From: Metallyticus violacea
Lineage: Eukaryota; Arthropoda; Insecta; Mantodea; Metallyticidae
Assembly (NCBI GenBank): GCA_030762175.1
Contig: CM060833.1
Coordinates: forward strand, 167,166,501 to 167,230,500
Length of the DNA: 64,000 nt
Reading direction: 5' to 3'
The translations under genes were made by a program, and so were the position numbers. The number at the start of each line of letters is the position of its first letter. Position 1 is the stretch's first letter. The notes below the pieces were generated by a model that was not told where the DNA came from, did no database searches, and saw only the letters and a list, made by a program, of their open reading frames with translations. Shown here one piece after another: positions 37,974-49,714 of this stretch.

Positions 37974-38251
37974 ATGCCATAGATTGCCGAGGTCGTTAAG
38001 GCGCAGACTCGTGAGCGGAAGGTCTGGGGTTAGAATCCCTGCAGGACCGTCATCCCTGACTCGGTTTTTATCCAGGTTTTCCTCAGTCCTCATAAATGGC
38101 AAATGCCGGGGAGGTGCCCTCAACTTAGGCCTGGGGCGCTTTCTTCCTTAGAAAATATCCTTTCACAATATGCCATTTCATTTCATGTATCATCAGGTCA
38201 CTGCCTGTGGTGCCACAGTAGTAAAAACGGGTGTTAAACATCATTAAAAAA
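37974..38251 (+). mobile_element. SINE family B, full length
   Basis: Head GCCGAGGTCGTTAAGGCGCA, B-box region GGTTAGAATCCC (C to A change), core and tail ending CATCATTAAAAAAATT. It runs directly into DUF4817 copy b, whose 5' end is missing at that point. Confidence 0.88.
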
Positions 38252-38888
38252 ATTGCTGCAAAAAATGGAGCCAAGATTATCGTTTGAACATGGAAAAGCA
38301 ATTTTGAAGTGATATTGGAAAACCGAGAATGTTGAAGTTCAAAGGCAATGGAGACGTGAACAGAACAGAACCGCCAACGCGAGTAACAATTGCATGCATT
38401 CGAGACAAATTTGAGACTCGTGGTACCGTATGCGATGTTCACAAGGGCAGATCTGGGAGACTTCGCACAGCAACAAGCCCCGCATCCTCGGCTATGGTTT
38501 TGAACGATTTGAGTACTCACAGCAGAGCACTCATGAAGAATTCCGATTGAGTTTCCACCACGTTCTGCGGATCTAACTCCGTTGGACTTCTGCCTATGGG
38601 GAACTCTTAAGGGTGTTGTATACCGTAGAAAACCAGCTACACTGGCAACACTTCGGGAAGAAATTGAAACGGCTTTTGCTGCAATCGCTGAGGACACTTT
38701 TGTAAACTTGCTCAATCAGCAGTTCAACGTACTCAGAAGTGTATCGACGCCGATGGTGGGCATTTTGAGTAACTGTTGTTAACTGTAAAAGTCTCAGAAA
38801 ATTAGTGTATGTGTGAATTCAGTTTTGTAATGTTAACACAGGGTTTTCTTTGCTTGGAGTGTGCATACATTTTTGGCAACCTCTATAT
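38252..38888 (+). mobile_element. DUF4817-type transposon copy b, separate internal deletion
   Basis: It begins at the ATG-proximal GGAGCCAAGATTATCG, directly against the 3' tail of a SINE, so the 5' end is lost. HTH remnants (EPPTRVTIACIRDKFETRGTV) and the C-terminal block (WGTLKGVVYRRKPATLATL) are present. The sequence at the deletion junction (about 38480-38545) keeps extra linker (SSAMVLNDL) and differs from copies a and c, so this is an independent deletion. The right terminus (GCATACATTTTTGGCAACCTC) is preserved. The ORF has several frameshifts. A long minus-strand ORF over it is a shadow. Confidence 0.75.
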
Positions 38889-38963
38889 TTTAGTATTTTT
38901 CAAGGTAAACTGCCAGAGAAAAACAATTTTTCATTAGTATAACCCGGTATTGCGAACTTATTA

Positions 38964-39264
38964 GGTCGATCCTGATGGTGTAGCGGTACAGTGGTACCGT
39001 ACTTGCCTTCTAAACCAAGATCGCGGGTTCAATCCCGGCCAGGATCGAAAGATTTTTTTGGGCGTAAAAATCCTAATTATGACTTCCTTCGGAAGGGAAG
39101 TAAAGCTGTGGGTCCCGTGTCGACATTTACGGCACGATAAAGAACCTCAAGCCTTAAAGAGAGGCCTCTGAGCAAAATTTGTCGGCCGTTTCACACCCTG
39201 AATTGAATGGGACGCTGATGACCTGAGATATTAAAGAGCGTCCGGAAATAAAACAAATCAACAA
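38964..39264 (+). mobile_element. SINE family A, full length
   Basis: Head GGTCGATCCTGATGGTGTAG with a small insertion (GGTACAGTGGTACC in place of GGTTACC), B box GGTTCAATCCC, full body and tail GAGCGTCCGGAAATAAAAC. No clear target duplication was seen. Confidence 0.88.
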
Positions 39265-39599
39265 CAACGATCTAATTGGAACCGAAGCCTGTTCGCATGG
39301 GCAAACTTTCGGATTGACACAGTTAATTTTTAATCAATCAATTAGACCTATACAGTATGTATATGAAGTGTACGAGTTAATTGTACTCGGTAGTTGTAAC
39401 GTGTGGTGTTATTTTTGTGACGTGAACGCCATTGTTGAAAGAGAACTCGTGAAGGTCATTGGCACTTGGCCGCATGACTCATGGGTATTTTGTTCATCTT
39501 TTGGAACTTGGATTTGAGCGTTCGATCTGTTTGTCCTGAGTTTATTTGAGTTGCAGATACAGTATCAATCGCAAAACGTCGTGAATGTTTTTAATCTTT
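39265..39599. other. Leader of the pogo/Tigger remnant or anonymous DNA
   Basis: Position suggests the 5' flank of the pogo-like element, but no terminal repeat was identified. Confidence 0.3.
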
Positions 39600-40110
39600 G
39601 CTGTTTATTAAAAGTGGCACACAAGTGAAAGCAAATGTTCGTTTATTAAGAGATAAACTGGAAATTTTAAAACGCATAGATAAAGCCGAAAGTGGGACAA
39701 AATTAGCAGCTGAATTCGGTGTCGGAAAAGCAACGATAAGTGATTGGAAGAAAAATCGAGTCAAGACTGAGCAATTTTGTGGGGAACTATGACCGAGGAG
39801 GTAATCGGAAACACCATACATAAAGAACGTCAGGCTTTGACAAAGTTGATGAAGCTGTTTAAGTGCGCTTTTCGCAAGAAGAACAGAAAGGGGTTCCTCT
39901 GAGTGGTCATGTGATCCAAGAAAAAGTACTCCATGAATAAGTGATTCCAAATTTAGTGCGAGTAATGGCTGGCTGGACCGATGGAAGAGGAGACACGGGA
40001 CACAATAGTCACCTATCACCGGAGACATCCCTGCAGTATGTAGAGCAACACCCCAGGACGTAATGTCTATCAAGCGACGGTGTGAGATTGCGTCATCTTC
40101 AAGATTTCGT
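39600..40110 (+). pseudogene. pogo/Tigger-like transposase remnant, N-terminal DNA-binding part
   Basis: The frame at 39598-39789 reads DKLEILKRIDKAESGTKLAA and EFGVGKATISDWKKN, a psq/CENP-B type helix-turn-helix. After in-frame stops, KVDEAV, SQEEQKGVPLSGHVIQEKV (about 39870-39940) and ASNGW-like VMAGW (about 39965) follow in the order of the CENP-B box-binding domain of Tigger transposases. No DDE catalytic region follows, so the copy is internally deleted or truncated. I did not find convincing terminal repeats. A 175-codon minus-strand ORF here is antisense shadow. Confidence 0.65.
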
Positions 40111-40490
40111 CTTTGCATCAGCAGAAAGTGACTGAATTTTTGTGTAACAATGAGTTTGCTTTATCATCTTCACTGTTAAATTTATTGAGTGTTAAATCCG
40201 CTGATCTGTACCGTAATTATGTATCGTATTGTATTATTTTTACAGTCCATTTTATGTTCCACGATAATGTGTAATATAAAGCCATTTTAGTTTGAAATTT
40301 CTTAAACTATTTCGCCCATGTGACATCCTCTAAAAATAGGCCATGAAACGAAACAAAATTTTGAATTCTGACCAATCACAGCCGAATGACGGAGTGAAAT
40401 TATCGAGAAAAAAATTATTAAACCAGTTTTATCACAAGACGTGCTTTTGTCTTGAGGTCAGTGTAGCCAACTCTATACTTCCACTATATA
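40111..40490. other. Possible 3' part of the pogo/Tigger remnant
   Basis: AT-rich, no frame; contains TGTAATATAAAGCC, which may be an element 3' UTR. No terminal repeat found. Confidence 0.25.
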
Positions 40491-40793
40491 TATTTTTTTT
40501 TTTTATTGATTTATTTACGGACGCTCTTTAACATCTCAGATCATCAGCGTCCCATTCAACTCGGGGCGTGAAACGGCCGACAAATTTTGCTCAAAGGCCT
40601 CTCTTTCAGCCTTGAGGTTCTTTATCGTGCTGTAAATGTACGACACGGGACCCACGGCTTTACTTCCCTTCCGAAGAAAACCGTACTTAGGATTTTTACG
40701 CCCGAAAAAATCCATCGGTCCTGGCCGGGTTCGAACCTGCGATCTTGGGTATAGAAGGCAAGTATCTTAACCATTACACCACCAGGACCGACG
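40491..40793 (-). mobile_element. SINE family A, full length
   Basis: Poly(A) appears as T-run at 40491-40504, then tail, body and head to CACCAGGACCGACG. The B box reads GGTTCGAACC on the minus strand. Flanks ACTATATAT and ACTATGTAA may be an eroded target duplication. Its orientation is opposite to the copy at 38964. Confidence 0.88.
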
Positions 40794-41065
40794 ACTATGT
40801 AATTCCTGAACATGCATCACTGACCGCTTTTGCTAGAGGCGGTTAGGAGCTATTGATAACAACAAGAGCATGGACATTCGACGATCATAACGGAAAATGG
40901 AGGGTTCTTGAAAGCGTTTTGGTGATGCGTTAAATGTACAAATTGATCTTATCATTAGGAATTCCAAACCACAGAATGCAAAGAAAAATGGACACTGTAT
41001 GTTATTTTTTTCCTCAGTTGGTATTAGAAAATCGAACGGTAGCGATTGTAAGTGTTGTTGATCAG

Positions 41066-41274
41066 TAGTTTTACTACTGACACTGGCGGTGGACACTGAT
41101 GATACATGAGATGAAAGGCAACTTTCCAGCCCTAAGTTTGAAGTACCTCCCTGGCATTTGTCATTTATGAGGTCTGAGGAAAGCCTGGAAAAACCTCAGT
41201 CAGGGAGGATTCGATCCCCAGACCTCCCGCGGACGAGTCCGCCACTTAATGACCTAGGCCCCTGTGGCGGTAGG
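41066..41274 (-). mobile_element. SINE family B, internally deleted
   Basis: The head at the right (GACCTCCCGCGGACGAGTCC, GACCTAGGCCCCTGTGGCGG) and the tail at the left are both present, but the middle is shortened. Confidence 0.8.
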
Positions 41275-43418
41275 TTTCTGAATAGAATAAATATAACATT
41301 TTATACAATGTTAATATTCTGTGTGCGAATTTCAAATATATATCACTTTTGTTCTTATTCTATTCATGAAGTAGTCCTAAACACGTATTTTGCTTTTATC
41401 TATTGGCATTACTGACAATCGCTTCTGTCGCAAGATGGTTTGAAAAGGTTAAGTACAAATATACAATTATTAAAATTTTGAAAGTCAAGTTTAGAGGAAT
41501 CATATTTAAATTTTTATTTTATTCCTGAAATAATTCTAATAAATATCACTCGAGGGTCTGAGCTTTCTCTAAGTTCGTGAATTTATCGGTAACCTCAGAC
41601 TCTCTCGTGGTATTACTTGTGATAATTTTTGTTACACATATTTTTCAGTTCGGATTATCCGGGTTTTCCTACTGGCAGAGTTGTATTGCACTTATTTACC
41701 GATTCTAGTAAAATTTAAAATAATAGCGAAAAACAAAGTTTTATATACAAAAAAACTATCCCTTAACAAATGGAAGAGAAACAAGGTTCTAATTACTGAA
41801 TTCATTCAACAAATTGGAAATGGAATTTCTAATAACTGTGCACAGTTATACACAACACAAATAAAATCATTAAAAGTAATTGAAACTGGAGACAGCATAT
41901 AATAATAACAACATAGTATTGATACGTGTTGAAAACTACATCTGCCTGGATTAAGTGAACTGCATAAGCCAGAATGGTTATGTAAAACTGAGAAATGGGG
42001 GAGGATAGAACACATCGACGCCTTATTTATGAAATGGAGAAGAGGAAAAAGGGATGACAATGAACTCAACATATGAAAAGCAAGGACCCATATCATACCA
42101 GAACAACAATGCCACAATACACACATATAACTATGGTTTGTGCTAAGTTTTCTGGGAAGTAATGAAGGGGTGAATATTTAAACCAGAATGATGACAGATT
42201 ATTAGTATGAACGCTCGCCTAAAGAATGATATGTAACAATATTCCGAGGTTTTGAATACATTCTGGAAGAGGCGCCACCGAGATGACCACAGAGAAATTA
42301 AACACAGTGTGTAATCTGCTAGATCTGTGTATTTGCACATCCCTGAGAGGTACAAAAACATAATATAATATAAAGTAATAGGATGCATGGCCCCCTGTAA
42401 TCGCGCGGGTAAATTACAGAGAGATGGCACTAATGCACTGCTATCAGCGATTTTCAGCTTGGCCGACTTCAAACGTGTTCATTAGTACACCTGACCCGCA
42501 TGAAAAAACATATTTTGACCTCTCTGTCTTCATTTGCTCACGATGTGGTGTTTTTCAGCATAAACAACCAAACTGCACGCGCCCATCGCATTTCTGAGTC
42601 TTTTTGGTAACAGTCATTTGAACCCGTTCTGTTTTACAATATTGAAAAATAATTTTTTAACAATGTTGCTTTTTACTACAGCTAAACTGTTTATATCTTT
42701 CGAACTTCGCCCACAAAATTTTTGTGCATGCATAGTAACTTTATTTTCCGTTACATTTTTCACTTCTACACCATTTCTTCAGCTCGGACAGAATTGCAAT
42801 TGTGTACCACCAATCAGCAGCCAATAAACAGACGCAAATGATAAGAATAAATGGTTTTCATCTAAAGCTCTGCTGCGACACAATAAGGTATGTACTGTCG
42901 CGGTTATTCAGCATCCTGTTGCGTCTGCAATAGTCGAGGTTTCCTAAAAGATCGATAAAATAAAGCTCAAGCAAATAGTTTAACATTTTTTAAATATGGC
43001 TACCATTTTGTGAAATATGATTAGCATCTACAGGATTTAGTGAATTAGGTTTCTTTGTGTAAGGACGATAAAAATGATGTTATACAACATATAAAATATT
43101 CATTATACATGCCCAATACTGAATTTTTTTTTCAACTTTTAATACCAAAATATATTTTAAGGAGAATGCAGTGCTTATTTTTAATATGAATAGAATTGTA
43201 AATTGATAAACTCCATAAGAATAAGAGGAAAAACATGCATCCTTTACTGTTGTAAACATTTTTATGCATTACAATTGTTAATTTCTGTTTATAAAGTATA
43301 TTTTGGATAATAAAAACCAGATTTAAAATATTTGTTACCACTTAGATGTTATTCAAGAAGTGCTATTGTTTTACTGACGAAGATACCATTCTGCAATGGC
43401 TGACATAAGTATGTTAAG
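41275..43418. other. Anonymous AT-rich DNA
   Basis: Several 70-110-codon minus-strand frames at 41806-42472 show no recognisable motif. Confidence 0.4.
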
Positions 43419-44692
43419 TACGAGGATAGGTCTAAAGTTTCCGGACTCGCCAATAAGGATTATCGCCTTCACAAAAGCGTTATCTGGCGTCATACCTTAT
43501 CTGCTAAGTAAATAATTGCAGTTGTAACTTCCGCTCCGCTGTGTTCAGTTGTTCAGATGTATATGCATAAAGAAGGCTATGTGTAGAAGATTGTGACATG
43601 TTCAAAATGGAGTATCGACATGTTATTAAGTTCTTCACAAAAGAAGGACTTACTCCAAATTAAACTAAACAGCGATTGGACGGTGTATATGGGGAGCATC
43701 CCCCTCATATTCTACCGTAAAAGAACGGGCCAAACTTTTTCGAATGGGTCGAGAAAGCATTAAAGACGAAGCGTGTGCAGGTCGGCCCTTGAAAATGCTC
43801 ACTCCTGAAAACATCGATCGCTCTTATGGTAGGAGAAATTATGGAAGACTGGCGACTCAAAGTTACAGAAATAGCAGCAAGATTGAGCCTTTCTAAAACA
43901 ACAGTCCTTCGAATTATTCATGAACATTTAAACATGAATAAGATTAGTGTAAGATGGGACCTAGACTTATTTCCTCAGTCCAAAAGAAGCGAGTCATCTG
44001 TTGTGAGGTATTTTTGGAGCTCTGCCGTGGCAACGAGAGAGGTTCTGCAAACCATTGTTACAGGAGATGAAACTATCGTCCTCTACTATGACCCCTTGTC
44101 TAAAAGAGAATCGATGGAGTGGCGTAAGCCTGGCGAAGCACCGCCTCTAAAGGCTAAGTCACTCATCAACCAAGAATATCATGGCCACAATCTTTTGGGA
44201 CTGTGAAGGAATACTTTTCATTGACTTCAAGCAGAGGAACACCGCAGTAAATGGGGAGTACTATGCTGGCCTACTGCACAGACATCGTGCTTCCATCAAA
44301 GAGAAAAGGCGAGAAAATCTCAGTGATGGTGTGCGTCTTCTTCACGACAACGCGTCTGTGTACACAACTCTTGTTGCAAAGGAAGCTGTGAAGAAATGTG
44401 GCTTCAAGGAGATCGACCATCCGCCCTACTGCCCAGATCTAGCTTTCAGTGATTATTTCCTTTTCTCAAAACTCAAGAAGGATATTTGAGTGTGACGAAG
44501 TGATGGATGGTGTTTATGCCCATTTTGCAGACAAGACTTCTGACTATTTGGGGGGGGGGTTGAAATGTTAATTCAAAGATGCGAGAAGTGTATTGTAATA
44601 AAGGGTAACTATATTGAAAAGTGAAATATAGTTTTTGTCTTTATCATACGTACAAAATGGTTAGGCCGGAAACTTATGGACCTACCTTCAAA
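43419..44692 (+). mobile_element. Mariner DD34D element, copy B, near full length
   Basis: Both ends survive: TACGAGGATAGGTCTAAAGT on the left and, inverted, GGCCGGAAACTTATGGACCT on the right, about 1.27 kb apart, the usual mariner size. The coding frame is broken by stops and shifts (for example TAA after GLTPN near 43660). The catalytic motifs TGDET (44075), LLHDNASVY (44340) and DLAFSDYFLF (44440) are all recognisable, with 34 residues between the last two acids. A run of ten G near 44550 lies in its 3' UTR. It is the most complete of the three copies but cannot encode transposase. Confidence 0.88.
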
Positions 44693-46489
44693 TATGTGTG
44701 TGTGTGTAACAAGATTATAGTATGAGTTGTATTTTTGATTATTTTACAGAATTTATTATAACTTTTATTATTTAAAATGTAATAAAATTCTCTGCATGAC
44801 TATATTTTATTACAATTAAATCTTTTTCAATTGAATTGAATTAAACTGATACAGTACCATAAGACGGTGCAGAGTGCCACTAGGATAGCACCATAGTGTA
44901 AATAATTTACGATTCCTGACTTAGACGGTGCATTATTAAAATTCTACAACACCACGATCGCCTGCCTTCCATTTTTTACCCACCAATGCATCACTTTCAG
45001 CGATTCTTCGTTTATTTTTTAGTATTGCCAACCGTTATATAATTTTACCATTATCATGTTCGATTAATTTATTCTTACGAATACAAGGCGAATAGAAGTT
45101 ATGAGGCCGTAGCGAGGTTAGGCCTAATTTAGTGTATGTGTATGTGGATTGTTTAGGAATTCCATTTTTGACGAATTTTTTTGCCCTATTAAATTTTCTC
45201 CCAGTGGCTTTCTAGTTTAATTTCATTAGCCAACACGTCTTATTTTCAAAGGTAGAGGATTAATACTTCGCTCCTGGTCGATGAAAAATGCACTTCTCCT
45301 CTGAGCTGCGCGACTGATAGGACATAGGCAAGAAGTTCCCGGGGAATGGGCTTGTTTCGGCTTTCTCTAGAAATTTGATGAAGTTTCTTGCCTACTTTGG
45401 TGACTAAGGCTGGTTATAGATCTTTCAGAATTATTGTATGCATTTATAACATAAATTGTAAATTTTTAATATAAGGTTTCTTGGGAGAAATTTTGTCATT
45501 TCGCTTTTGCAGTTGTTGGGTTTTAATGTTCCAAAGAATTTGTATCAGATAATATTGGTAGGTATGTTAGGAGAGTTGTTTGTTATCTACTTATTGTATT
45601 ATGTAATTTTGCCTGGCACGACATGTATTACAATATTTACTAGCCCAGTTAAACAGCTTTCTTTGTCTCCCATTTTTAGGCACTTTCATAGTAGGTGGAA
45701 TTCTTTAGAAGAAAGTTTTGAATGTTTAATTACATATGGTTCTTAATGTTTTAATATTGCATGTAAAATTTAGTAACTCATTTGGTTGTTGTGTCAAGTT
45801 TACCTTATTACGTGTTTTCTAATAGCTAATTGTTTATAATAAAACTAATTACCCATTCTCTTAAATCTTCCTAAGCCCTCGTGTCCTTTATTTCCACGGA
45901 TTCTCTAGGACTTTTAAGATTTTTCTCCATAGGCTAAGTGGCAGCAGAAGAAAAATTATACCAAGAGAATTATAATGGCATCACAGCTGCTAGCCAGAGC
46001 GTAGTTACAAAATATAAAATGCTAACTGGTAAGAGCGGAGGGGTTGATTAAATATTTCATTCCCCTAACACCTCACTTTGAACATTTGTGTATTGTTTCA
46101 TATTCTTCCGCTAGGCTCAATCAGGTTAAATTAAATATCTACGCGGTGCACGTTACAAACAAAAAACAGTAACCGAATTTCTTTTGGTCGATAATGAGAC
46201 CATTACAATATTCAGAGGCGTTTAAGAAAGTGTATGAATAGATAGCGGTGGACAAAAGAAACGTGAATTAGTAGGCGAAAAGGCTGTCATCATGGGAAGG
46301 AGGTCGAGGCAGGCCCGCGCTTCAGGCGGCCGCACACATTGCAGTCACACCTGCAATCGTGCAACTTGTATAAGGTACAATTTTTGGAATTAAAAGAAAA
46401 AAAAACACTTTTTTTTCCCCATGTTAACGCTTCTATAATGTTATTTGTAACGATCGGCGAATAACAACCAAAAAAAACTTGATATCTCT
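44693..46489. other. Anonymous DNA
   Basis: The hydrophobic 79-codon frame at 45507-45743 (LGELFVIYLLYYVILPG) has no family match I can name and is likely chance. Confidence 0.35.
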
Positions 46490-46612
46490 ACTGACGCGGA
46501 GGTCTAAGGGCGCTAATGCTTGGATACCGACAGGCTAGTCCACCTTAACTCAGGTGTCCACATTTTCCTCGGTTCTCGCCGTTTACAAATGCCGGGGAAG
46601 TATCCTTCCTAA
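46490..46612 (+). repeat. Degenerate SINE, family B related
   Basis: GACGCGGAGGTCTAAGGGCG, CAGGTGTCCACATTTTCCTC and TACAAATGCCGGGGAAGTAT follow the head, linker and core order of family B but with heavy divergence. It may be an old copy or a sister family. Confidence 0.45.
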
Positions 46613-47341
46613 TCCTAAAGGGAATCAAAATGTTAAATTTAGCAAATTCGTTATCCATTTTCTCAAAAGCTATTAACGGATTTGGCTGATTTTTGCATCG
46701 TGTATTTTTTCATTTGATTAACGAAAGAAGTTGCATTAAACAGTAAAAGAGATACAAATTTTAAAATATGATGTATCTTTTACTTAAAACTTTGAATGAA
46801 TATTTTTTTTAAATATCTGTACACTGCACTTTCAACAATTTCCATTAAATTAGTTTTCACTGTTAAAATAGTTCACATTTTAAGGTTTTATGCTTGTAAA
46901 TTTCTCATATAATGAAGATTCTGGGGGGGGGGGAATGAATTTTATTTAGTAATTACAATTAAACATACAAAAATAAAGAAAATTACATTTGTAGAAGAAA
47001 TAGAACAGCAAAATCTTCCGGCCTGATAATCTTCGTTCCAGATTTTCTTTTTTGATTCTGATGTCTTCTATTTAGGTATTTATTTATTTATTTACCAATT
47101 AATAGAGAAGGGAAAGGAGCATGATTGATGTTTTAACAAGTGTATCATCCAGATTTTTCAAAAAATTTAAAAATAGGTAGAATTATTGTACCGATTTAAA
47201 ACACTTAAGAAAATAAGGGATAAAATCAAAATATTAAAATAATAATAAAATATAACAGTAAAATATATTAAAATCATTATATAGATTTCTTTTAAGCCTG
47301 AAAAACTTACAGAAATTCCTTTTCTCATTTGTTCTTCATAA
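46613..47341. other. Anonymous AT-rich DNA
   Basis: A run of ten G at about 46923 and T/A runs; nothing else. Confidence 0.45.
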
Positions 47342-47410
47342 CATGTTTCATCGTTGTCCACTGCCTGTGATGCCTCAGTAGTTTTTAAACGCCTTAAACA
47401 CTATTTAAAA
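47342..47410 (+). mobile_element. SINE family B, 3' fragment
   Basis: Only the tail remains: CATCGTTGTCCACTGCCTGT ... GCCTCAGTAGT ... GCCTTAAACACT, then an A-rich end. Confidence 0.75.
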
Positions 47411-48438
47411 AATCTTTGTCAACAGTGTCAATATAATTATCAACCCAAAGATTTATGCTTAGCATTACTTCCTGAAGATCACAAGGAATGGAAAACCGTT
47501 CAGAGAATGGCGCTGAAGGTAACGATTTCTTATCTGGCATTGTAACGGAACATGAGTCACAAAACTTCTCCGGGAAAGAAATTGAAAAAGCACGGTTGCA
47601 TTCTTGTGAGAGTAAAATAGTGAAATGTGTCAAAACTCTTTGTAAACGAAGATCTTTCAGTACGATAACACGAAACCGTGCAAAGATCACTTTCTTTTTC
47701 ACCCTCTTTACAGCCCGGCTCTTGCAACTTTGCATTTCCATCTCTTCGATTCAATCTCCGAAAGAATATTTGAATATGACTAGGAAGTCATTCGGAGTAT
47801 GAAGAAGGCTGAGGGACAGACCTGCAGGTGGGTACACAGAGTTAGCAAGGAGACTATATCTAAAATGACACAATAGTAAAACATTTCCGTATATATCCAG
47901 TGTATTTGAAATTGAAATAAAATAAACCAAAGTATGCAGCTCGCTCATAATATGCTCAAAGAAATGTGATGGCATTCATCATTTACATAAAATGTTAACT
48001 TTAAGAAATACTTCAAAATAGATCGCGTTCTTAACCTTGTAGTGTAACACAGAGTGCGCTTCAAATAAACGAAATGCTATATAAAATGCTTGTAGTAATT
48101 AACTGTATAATTCTTTCGACATACGTAGCGATTAAATCTCGTAGCCTGGGGCTTATTCTATTGCAGACGGGGTTTATAATGTCATAATTCCATTGCTCTT
48201 AAGTTTAAAACATACACTGTTGCTTGGTATTGATTACAACACTATTAGACTCTCCTTTGAATTGGGAAAACTGTGACGACGGCGATGTAGATAAAAACTC
48301 TAATACAGGATTATGACCAGGGCTAGGATTTGTAAACATTTGCTTTTTCTTTAGTTATAATTACAATTTTGCTATGTGTTTTCAAATGAGAATTATTTAA
48401 AACATATTTAATTCTCCATATTTATCCACATTTCCGGG
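47411..48438. other. Anonymous DNA, open on both strands at 47400-47800
   Basis: Overlapping frames of 104 and 115 codons lie on opposite strands, an equivocal coding signal. No domain recognised. Confidence 0.35.
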
Positions 48439-48677
48439 TACCGCCACGAGTGGCCCAGGTCGTTAAGGCGCGGACTCGTGAGCGGGAGGTCTGGAGTTCG
48501 AATCCCGCCCTGACTGAGGTTTTTCCAGGTTTTCCTCAGTCCTCATAAATGGCAAATGCCGGGAAGGTGCTCTAAACTAGGCCTGGAACGCTTCCTTTAA
48601 AAAAAAAATCCTTTCCCAATATGTCATTTCATCTCATGCATCATCAGTGTCCACCGCCTCAGTAGTAAAAACGGCCT
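48439..48677 (+). mobile_element. SINE family B, nearly full length
   Basis: Head TACCGCCACGAGTGGCCCAG, B box GAGTTCGAATCCC, core and tail to AGTAGTAAAAACGG, where it ends abruptly before the GGCGTT end. Confidence 0.88.
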
Positions 48678-49417
48678 GATTGTAACACACGTTTTGGATA
48701 GTTCGGAGTCAAATTTTGGCATTCAGTTGTCATTAGTTTTCTAAATGTTCATATTTGTTATACTGAAAATTTATTGGGAAGTCCCTGATAGCTGTTTTTC
48801 TTTAATCCTGCATTTTCATTCTTACTCTGATCATATTAAAATGTAATGTTTTAATTCTCAATATCCTGCAACCTGTTAGTTCCATTTCACATTCAGAAAA
48901 TGTACCATATTGCGCTTCTCGTATTATTTTTCATAAATCTAGTCCTTTGTTTTCCCTTTAGATAAGAAATAAACAGCGAATTACAGAGCTCTGTCGCAAT
49001 TCCAAGGCCCCAAAAACTTTAAACTACTAAAATATGGTTCGTCATGTTGATGTACGTAATGGCTCAGCTGATAAAACTTGTGCTTAAGTGTTTTTTCTGT
49101 GACTTCCTCGAACTATCATTAGAGTGGAAATCAGGTTGTTCCAAATAACTTCATTATACATTCCTCTGTTTGCTAAATGAGCATCTCAAACGTCTTAATA
49201 TCGCATACCGCATTTTATTACCTTTAAGTACGAAATACTTTCCGTATCAAATAACTGGATTGTTTCTTCAACTATACATTTTTCACGCTTTATGCGCGCC
49301 AGCAAGTTGGCAGTGTGGGATTCCCATATGACGTACCCACTAAAACCCCTCCAATTATATCTTGCAGCACTACGAAATCACTTCGTGTTTATGTACCTTT
49401 CTCGTCTTTTTTTTTCC
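48678..49417. other. Anonymous DNA
   Basis: Nothing recognised between the two SINEs. Confidence 0.45.
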
Positions 49418-49714
49418 GTCGGTCCTGGTGGTGTAGTGGTTATCATACTTGCATCCTAAACCCAAGATCGCGGGTTCGAACCCGCCCAGAACCTATGAAT
49501 TTTTTTCGGGCGTAAAAATCCTAAGTATGGCTTCCTTCGGAAGGGAAGTAAAGCCGTGGGTCCCGTGTCGTACATTTGCGGCACGATAAAGAACCTCAAG
49601 CCTGAAAGAGAGACCTCTGAGCAAAACTGTCGGTCGTTTCACGCCCTGAGTTGAATGGGACGTTGATGACCTGAGATGTTAAAGAGCGTCCATAAATAAA
49701 TCATTCAAAAAAAA
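49418..49714 (+). mobile_element. SINE family A, full length
   Basis: Head GTCGGTCCTGGTGGTGTAGT, intact B box GGTTCGAACCC, body, and tail to an A-run. Flanking TCGTCTTTTTTTTTC and TCGTTCTTTTCTTTT are a plausible but imperfect target duplication. Confidence 0.9.

Noticed and set aside
38125..38715. 196-codon minus-strand ORF
   Set aside because: It is antisense to DUF4817 copy b and SINE tail; the plus strand carries the recognisable transposase.
39591..40118. 175-codon minus-strand ORF
   Set aside because: Antisense to the pogo/Tigger remnant, with no motif of its own.
47394..47802. Overlapping frames on both strands as a gene
   Set aside because: Both strands open, no domain, no splice context, and the left edge is a SINE tail.
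49418..49500. tRNA gene
   Set aside because: The A and B boxes belong to SINE family A; the same head recurs many times with SINE bodies attached.
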